Shown here: piece by piece, positions 59,018 through 64,000 of the stretch | Layout of the letters: each line of letters begins with the position of its first letter | How positions within the stretch are numbered: the stretch's first letter is position 1 | Origin: Algorimicrobium echini | GTDB lineage: Bacteria; Bacteroidota; Bacteroidia; Flavobacteriales; Flavobacteriaceae | Direction: 5' to 3' | DNA length: 64,000 nucleotides | Assembly (NCBI RefSeq): GCF_900115185.1 | Contig: NZ_FOVN01000003.1 | Location: 86,511-150,510, forward strand | Program-made: the position numbers and the translations under genes | The notes under the pieces: generated by a model | Seen by the model: the letters and a program-made list of their open reading frames with translations, nothing else | The model's database searches: none | Told to the model about the DNA's origin: nothing

Positions 59018-59497
59018 ATGACATTGAATACAATAGGATTAGACCAAAAAGAAACCAAAGACATTGCACAAGACTTAAATGTTTTATTAGCCAATTTTCA
59101 AGTGTATTATCAAAATTTAAGAGGTGTTCACTGGAATATTAGAGGCAAACGTTTCTTTGATTTACATGTTAAATTTGAAGAATTATACACAGATGCCAAT
59201 ATGAAAGTTGATGAGATTGCAGAACGCATATTAACATTAGGTGAAACACCATTACATACCTTTGACGATTATACCAAAGCTGCTAAAGTGCCAGTTGGTA
59301 AAAACGTATCTGAAGATGAAAAAACAGTGCGTTTAATTGTTGACTCGCTTTCAGAATTACTAAAAATAGAACGTGGTATTTTAGATAAAACAGATGAAGT
59401 AGGTGATGAAGGTACTAATGCCATGATGAGTGATTTTATTACCGAACAAGAAAAAACAGTTTGGATGTTTAAAGCTTGGTTAAATGAAACTGTATAA
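59018..59497 (+). CDS. dps: Dps-family DNA-protecting ferritin
   Basis: 159 residues. The ferroxidase-site pattern at the dimer interface is present: NFQVYYQNLRGVHWNIRGKR, FFDLHVKFEELYTDANMKVD and EIAERILTLGETP. Dps stores iron with peroxide and shields DNA. It is adjacent and divergent to OxyR, which activates dps in other bacteria. A strong terminator follows. Confidence 0.95.
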   Translation: MTLNTIGLDQKETKDIAQDLNVLLANFQVYYQNLRGVHWNIRGKRFFDLHVKFEELYTDANMKVDEIAERILTLGETPLHTFDDYTKAAKVPVGKNVSEDEKTVRLIVDSLSELLKIERGILDKTDEVGDEGTNAMMSDFITEQEKTVWMFKAWLNETV

Positions 59498-59514
59498 TAA
59501 TTAATTTTTGACTT

Positions 59515-59554
59515 AAAAAAAGCGAACTGCACAGTGTCAGTTCGCTTTTTTTTA
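59515..59554 (+). terminator. Terminator of dps
   Basis: A 14-bp stem (AAAAAAGCGAACTG and complement) with loop CACAGTGT and T8, 18 bases past the stop. Confidence 0.88.
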
Positions 59555-59565
59555 TTTGCTATTTT

Positions 59566-59985
59566 TTAAAATCGGATATTAATTTCTGTATCTTCTTTCA
59601 ATTCAAATTTAGCGTCATTAAAGTTTGGTGGTCCCATTAGCATAGGGTTATTAGACATACCATAATTTTCCTTTGGCATACCATTGGCTTCAAAATCCAT
59701 TCGTGAATTATCATTCTCATCATGAACGACCATTACGGCATAGTTTCCTTGTTTGACATTCTCAAATGAAGCAATGGCTTGACCATCTATGACTTTTACT
59801 TTTGCACTTTGAATGCCATCTGCTTTCATAAATGTATCGGCAGAATGTAAACCTATTAATACATGTCCTTTAGCATTCAATGGGTTTTCAATAATCACTT
59901 TTACTGTGTAAGTTTTTAAACTGTCTTGTGCATGAGAAATAAAAGATGTTAAGGCAAAAGCGATAATAATAGCAAGCGTTTTCAT
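59566..59985 (-). CDS. DUF2141 secreted protein
   Basis: 139 residues with a signal peptide (IIIAFALTSFISHAQ). The mature part is an Ig-like beta sandwich of the DUF2141 family: VKVIIENPLNAKGHVLIGLH, VIDGQAIASFENVKQGNYAV, MVVHDENDNSRMDFEANGMP, KENYGMSNNPMLMGPPNFND. The DENDN acidic segment is conserved. Secreted or periplasmic; role unknown. It stands alone between dps and the DUF58 operon. Confidence 0.9.
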   Translation of the reverse strand: MKTLAIIIAFALTSFISHAQDSLKTYTVKVIIENPLNAKGHVLIGLHSADTFMKADGIQSAKVKVIDGQAIASFENVKQGNYAVMVVHDENDNSRMDFEANGMPKENYGMSNNPMLMGPPNFNDAKFELKEDTEINIRF

Positions 59986-60105
59986 AATTGTTGGTTTTTA
60001 AATTAATACAGTGTAAATGTAAATGCAATCACTAGGTTCTAAAAAGTTATTAAACTGAACTGTCGCTTTTTTAGGATGGATTGTAACATGATTAGAAAAA
60101 CCAGT

Positions 60106-61437
60106 TTAAATTAGTCCACGTGCTTTAATTTCTAGGTACTTATTAATAGTATTCAGTGTTAAATCTTCTGGAGGTGTTAGAATACTCTGAATGCCGTGTT
60201 TTTGAAGTTCGTTAATAATGAGTTTCTTCTCAAAAACAAATTTTTCGGCAATGGTTTTTTCGAATATTTCAAAAGTGTTACGTGATTCTTTCTGTGTTAA
60301 TTTATCCAATTCGGTATTTTCAAAAAAGATAACTACCAAAACATGATGTTTGGCTATGGCTTGTAAATACGGCAATTGTCTGTGTAAAGCATCTAGGGTT
60401 TCAAAATTGGTGTAGAGTAATAATAAGCTTCGTTGATTTAAACTACGCTTCACATCAATATATAGCCTGGAGAAATCAGATTCCGAGAAATCGGTATCCA
60501 AATTATAGAGGGTTTCCATAATCTGATTCATTTGTGATGGTCTACGTTCAGCCACCACTTTATTGGCTATTTTTCTAGAAAATGCAAACATACCAGCCTT
60601 ATCCTGCTTTTTTAAAGCCACATTACTAATAACAAGTGTGGCATTAACGGCATAATCTAAAAGGCTTAACCCATTAAAAGGCATTTTCATAGCACGACCT
60701 TTATCTATAACGCTGTATATGGGTTGAGAACGCTCATCTTGAAACTGGTTAACCATTAATTGTCCGCGTTTAGCTGTCGCTTTCCAGTTAATATTCCGAA
60801 TATCATCTCCTTGCACGTAGTCCTTAATTTGTTCAAACTCCATAGTGTGACCAATGCGTCGAATTTTTTTTAACCCAAATTCGAATATCTTATTAGAAAA
60901 TGCCAACAGCATATATTTTTTCAGTTGAAGAAATGATGGATAATTGGGAACCATAGCGTCATTTCCAAATTGAAAACGACGGGTTATAAAGCCAATAGGT
61001 GATGTTGCAAATACATTTAAGTTTCCAAAATGATATTCGCCACGTTCCAAAGGACGCAAGGTGTAGGTTATTTTTTTGTCTGTTAGCTTATCAAGTTGGG
61101 TATCTATTTCAAAATCGCGCTTCTGATATTGAAACGGCATTTCGTCTATCAGTTTTAAAGTTACCTTATAATTATACGTGTTTTTCAGTCTGATTTCAAT
61201 AGGATTCTCATCACCATTACTCAATTTTTCGGGAAGTAATCGTTCGGCATCTATTCCATTCTGCTTGAATAACAAAATACTGTCTATTAGAACAAGTCCA
61301 AGAAAAACACCAAAAAGCATGATGCTTACAGCTAACAATCCTGGAAATTGGTAAGCCATTAAAAATAAAAAGGCAAAAACCATTAAGGCAGCAAAAAACC
61401 GAAATTCTAAATAGATATGTTTAAAAATACGTTTCAA
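60106..61437 (-). CDS. DUF58 (vWA-like) protein of the MoxR operon
   Basis: 443 residues. N-terminal transmembrane hairpin (about 13-50), a beta-rich middle, then the DUF58 core: EFEQIKDYVQGDDIRNINWK, ATAKRGQLMVNQFQDERSQP and the MIDAS-like vWA strand PIYSVIDKGRAMKMPFNGLS. It starts with TTG immediately behind the MoxR stop and in the same frame, so initiation probably depends on termination of the upstream gene. Likely substrate or partner of the MoxR ATPase. Confidence 0.9.
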   Translation of the reverse strand: MKRIFKHIYLEFRFFAALMVFAFLFLMAYQFPGLLAVSIMLFGVFLGLVLIDSILLFKQNGIDAERLLPEKLSNGDENPIEIRLKNTYNYKVTLKLIDEMPFQYQKRDFEIDTQLDKLTDKKITYTLRPLERGEYHFGNLNVFATSPIGFITRRFQFGNDAMVPNYPSFLQLKKYMLLAFSNKIFEFGLKKIRRIGHTMEFEQIKDYVQGDDIRNINWKATAKRGQLMVNQFQDERSQPIYSVIDKGRAMKMPFNGLSLLDYAVNATLVISNVALKKQDKAGMFAFSRKIANKVVAERRPSQMNQIMETLYNLDTDFSESDFSRLYIDVKRSLNQRSLLLLYTNFETLDALHRQLPYLQAIAKHHVLVVIFFENTELDKLTQKESRNTFEIFEKTIAEKFVFEKKLIINELQKHGIQSILTPPEDLTLNTINKYLEIKARGLI

Positions 61438-62439
61438 TTATCTCGGTATTTCAATCGTTTCAAGAATCTGATCAACAACTTTATCAACCGTAAAAGCTTC
61501 CATTTCACGCTCTGGCGTTAGTACCAAGCGATGTTTTAAAACCGCTTTAGTACAGCGTTTTATATCGTCTGGAGTAACAAAATCACGACCTTGAATAGCT
61601 GCATTTGCTTTGGCAGCATTTAAAATAGCTATAGAGGCACGTGGTGAAGCACCTAAATACAAGTTGGCATTATTTCTGGTATTGTTAACTATAGAAGCAA
61701 TGTAATGTAGTAAATGATCTTCCACCAAAACTTGTTTTATTAAGCCTTGGTACCGAATAATATCAGATGCTTTCAAAACAGAATTAATTGTGCTATAATC
61801 TAATTGATCTTCCCGTTTGTGGTTGTCTATTAGAATCTGAATTTCATCATCTAACGATGGGTAATCGACATTAATTTTAAACAAAAAACGGTCTAATTGT
61901 GCTTCAGGTAAACGGTAGGTTCCTTCTTGTTCAATTGGGTTTTGAGTGGCAAAAACCAAAAAAGGCGGTTCCATGATAAACTGATTGTTGTCAATGGTTA
62001 TTTGGCGTTCTGCCATGACTTCAAACAAAGCAGCTTGCGTTTTTGCTGGCGCTCTGTTAATTTCGTCTATTAGAATAATATTAGAAAAAATAGGGCCTTT
62101 TTTATATTCAAATTCATTAGTTTTTACATTAAAAATAGAGGTTCCTAAAATATCACTTGGCATTAAATCGGGTGTGAATTGAATTCTGCTAAAATCGACA
62201 TCCAAAGTACGAGCTAAAAGTTTGGCGGTAACCGTTTTTGCTACGCCAGGAACACCTTCTATAAGGGTGTGTCCATTAGATAAAATGGAAATAATAAGTA
62301 GTTCAACCATGTCATTTTGACCAACAATTATTTTACCAATTTCTTTTTTTATATTCTCAACATGTGCTTGTAGAGGCTTAAGATCAATTCTATTTGTGAA
62401 GTTTAAATCTTCGCTGTCGTGTTGGTTACTATCTTCCAT
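61438..62439 (-). CDS. MoxR-family AAA+ ATPase
   Basis: 333 residues. Walker A EGVPGVAKT at 61-69, Walker B and sensor region IILIDEINRAPAKTQAALFE, the pore-loop and arginine-finger stretch EQEGTYRLPEAQLDRFLF, and the lid with ASPRASIAILNAAKA. MoxR proteins act as chaperones on vWA-domain partners, here the DUF58 protein directly downstream. It overlaps DUF4350 by one base. Confidence 0.96.
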   Translation of the reverse strand: MEDSNQHDSEDLNFTNRIDLKPLQAHVENIKKEIGKIIVGQNDMVELLIISILSNGHTLIEGVPGVAKTVTAKLLARTLDVDFSRIQFTPDLMPSDILGTSIFNVKTNEFEYKKGPIFSNIILIDEINRAPAKTQAALFEVMAERQITIDNNQFIMEPPFLVFATQNPIEQEGTYRLPEAQLDRFLFKINVDYPSLDDEIQILIDNHKREDQLDYSTINSVLKASDIIRYQGLIKQVLVEDHLLHYIASIVNNTRNNANLYLGASPRASIAILNAAKANAAIQGRDFVTPDDIKRCTKAVLKHRLVLTPEREMEAFTVDKVVDQILETIEIPR

Positions 62440-63638
62440 TATATATTGTTTTTTGTAAAATGTTCTATTTGTTTGTTTAAGCTAATAAGCTCTTTTTCGG
62501 TGTGGTTATTTTTCGATTTTAAATATGTAATCAAATCGATAAGTGATTTAGTGTCTTGAACGGTGTTTGATGATTTAACCGCCAGTTTCTGAATAAAACG
62601 CTCACTAAATTCATTGGTTTCCAAGTAATATGAGGCGCGTATAAATTCTAAAAAATACATAATTTTTTTATGAATGATATTTGAATAATCGCCATGTTGA
62701 TAATATAAATCGCCAATAGTCTGGGTGAATTCAACTGTTGAATTTTTCAATGGCTCCACTACAGGAATAATGCGTTGAGTACGTTTTCCTTTAAAAATTA
62801 CAAAAACTATTAAACCCAATAAACTAATATAGAAAGTCCATTTTAAAGCAGGGTTGCTTAACACAAAACGCAGTGGACTTTTAATAACTTTCCGGCCACT
62901 TTTGTAATAATTATCCCAAAGGAGGTTATTTTCTGTTGGTAAATAGGATAAAACGGTTGCTGCATAATCCGCTTTATCATTTAATAAATGGTAATTTGTA
63001 AAGGCAAACGGATTGCTATGCACATAAAAAGCACCACCATTATTTCCGTAAGGTGTTTTTATAAAATTAACTTCTTTAAGTAGCTCCTCTTCATCCTTCA
63101 TGTAGCCTAAAACAGTGGCTTTGGTGGTGTCTATAGAAGTAAAATAACTATTTTCAATAACATCATCAAATAAGCGTTCGTTGTTTTTCAAGGCTTTATT
63201 AGTGAAAATGGACTTGGAGGGATCTTTGAAAAACCCATCATAATCGCGATCTATTTCTATATTTAAGGAATCGGCAAAGGTTCCATAAATATAATTAGTA
63301 CTTATAAAAACAGAATTTCCATTTTCAACAAAATTTAATAGTGCTTCAGACCCTTCATCTTCAATACTGATATAATCATTTATAAGAATGAGTGTTGTGT
63401 TTTCAGAAGTATTAAAATCCTTCAAACGTTCATAAAGGCTTTTATCAGAAGTTTTTAATGGGTTAGATGTAAATGGTTCCAACTCATGATAAAGCACATA
63501 ACAACCAAGTGGAATTTTATCGGCAGCAGAGTAGGAGTTTCGCCAATTTAGGGGTTTGGGTTTGGTAACTTCGGCAATCATTAACAACACGATAATGGCA
63601 CCAATGCTATACAAAGCTATTTTTGAGCGTTTATCCAT
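62439..63638 (-). CDS. DUF4350 membrane protein of the MoxR operon
   Basis: 399 residues. One N-terminal transmembrane helix (about 8-24), an extracytoplasmic domain with PKPLNWRNSYSAADKIPLGC and a GATase-like region (TTLILINDYISIEDEGSEAL), a second transmembrane helix near 268-285 (FYISLLGLIVFVIF) and a cytoplasmic helical tail. The family occurs between MoxR and DUF4129 genes and is likely part of the same complex. It overlaps DUF4129 by eight bases. Confidence 0.88.
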   Translation of the reverse strand: MDKRSKIALYSIGAIIVLLMIAEVTKPKPLNWRNSYSAADKIPLGCYVLYHELEPFTSNPLKTSDKSLYERLKDFNTSENTTLILINDYISIEDEGSEALLNFVENGNSVFISTNYIYGTFADSLNIEIDRDYDGFFKDPSKSIFTNKALKNNERLFDDVIENSYFTSIDTTKATVLGYMKDEEELLKEVNFIKTPYGNNGGAFYVHSNPFAFTNYHLLNDKADYAATVLSYLPTENNLLWDNYYKSGRKVIKSPLRFVLSNPALKWTFYISLLGLIVFVIFKGKRTQRIIPVVEPLKNSTVEFTQTIGDLYYQHGDYSNIIHKKIMYFLEFIRASYYLETNEFSERFIQKLAVKSSNTVQDTKSLIDLITYLKSKNNHTEKELISLNKQIEHFTKNNI

Positions 63639-64000
63639 TAATGCGTTTATTTAAGGTTAAAAAATCGTCTTGGTTTTTGTTGAAAGCATTCTCGTCTATA
63701 GCAAACTCGCCATACCAAACGTAGTCGTAGATATAGGAGATACGCTTAAATAACTGTTTGATACTATCATCTGAAATTTCATTAAGATAGTCAGAATTGG
63801 TTTTGTCATAATGCCAATCTATGATATTTTTATTGGTTAAATTTTTAAGAGATTTTAGGTACAGATAGCGTGTGGCTAATCGATAGTTTTTCTCTTTTAA
63901 AGCTACTTTTATTAGGTTTTCAAAATTAACTTGCTGGATGTCCTCTTCAATATATCCAAAGTTCTCGATGGTTTTTTCTTCGGTTTTAAATACAGAACTC
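63631..64000 (-). CDS. DUF4129 protein, C-terminal part (partial)
   Basis: The frame is open to the right edge and ends with TAA at 63631-63633, eight bases inside the DUF4350 start. The visible 122 residues contain ENLIKVALKEKNYRLATRYL, YLKSLKNLTNKNIIDWHYDK, TNSDYLNEI and IYDYVWYGEFAIDENAF, the pattern of the DUF4129 C-terminal domain. The DUF4129-DUF4350-MoxR-DUF58 order is a recognised operon. N-terminal part lies outside the window. Confidence 0.85.
   Translation of the reverse strand, partial: SSVFKTEEKTIENFGYIEEDIQQVNFENLIKVALKEKNYRLATRYLYLKSLKNLTNKNIIDWHYDKTNSDYLNEISDDSIKQLFKRISYIYDYVWYGEFAIDENAFNKNQDDFLTLNKRING

Overview
The window looks like a chromosomal segment from a marine-type flavobacterium (Bacteroidota, Flavobacteriaceae). 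The DNA is AT-rich throughout. Several intergenic regions carry Bacteroidota-style TAnnTTTG -7 promoter elements. A secreted protease ends in a type IX secretion sorting domain. Gene order in the housekeeping blocks (recF next to a DUF721 gene; parA-parB-DUF5683-dapB-lepB-wbqC; mutL followed by two rhomboids; MoxR-DUF58-DUF4350-DUF4129) is of the flavobacterial kind. I see no insertion sequence, prophage, integrase or CRISPR array.

Layout. 0-17 kb is mostly housekeeping: an M4-type secreted metalloprotease, recF with two small partners, a TPR protein with ribH, two small related membrane proteins leading into mutL, two rhomboid proteases, an EEP-family phosphatase, and a seven-gene minus-strand cluster from parA to a DUF6122 protein. 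17-25 kb is a nitrite/nitric-oxide island. It holds a lipoprotein copper nitrite reductase fused to cytochrome c, a NirV-like protein, an SCO-type copper chaperone with an extra metal-binding domain, an outer-membrane porin, a hemerythrin, a polytopic histidine-bearing membrane protein, the iron-sulfur repair protein Ric, and an Rrf2/NsrR-like regulator. 25-31 kb carries both subunits of methylmalonyl-CoA mutase, a DivIC/FtsB-like protein, uridine kinase, a sugar dehydrogenase and tRNA-Pro.

33-52 kb is a long series of small envelope and stress genes (YtxH, Holin-X-like, DUF6327, SYLF, YihY, CsbD, Rho-N, AI-2E, LpxR, nitroreductase, F420-type reductase, cysteine-rich copper protein, PNPOx-like protein, aldehyde dehydrogenase, hemerythrin, DUF2383, DUF1328). 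It is punctuated by two AraC-type regulators, a single-domain response regulator and a PAS histidine kinase. A three-gene module (YtxH, Holin-X-like, DUF6327) occurs twice in the same order, about 14.7 kb apart. 52-64 kb has thioredoxin reductase, a PadR-PspC pair, DUF4870 and TIGR00266 proteins, divergent oxyR and dps, and a MoxR/DUF58 operon that runs off the right edge.

The most interesting inference concerns the nitrite/NO island. Three copies of one palindromic element (TAGGATAAA, three bases, TATCCGAA) lie upstream of nirK, ric and the Rrf2 gene itself. The Rrf2 protein has the three cysteines expected of an Fe-S sensor. The nirK promoter additionally has a perfect TGAT-N4-ATCA palindrome near -41. 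Together this suggests a compact circuit in which an NsrR-type repressor and a Crp/Fnr-type activator jointly control nitrite reduction and NO-damage repair. Several short genes below usual ORF cutoffs were also found: 50-aa and 52-aa membrane proteins, and two possible micro-ORFs.
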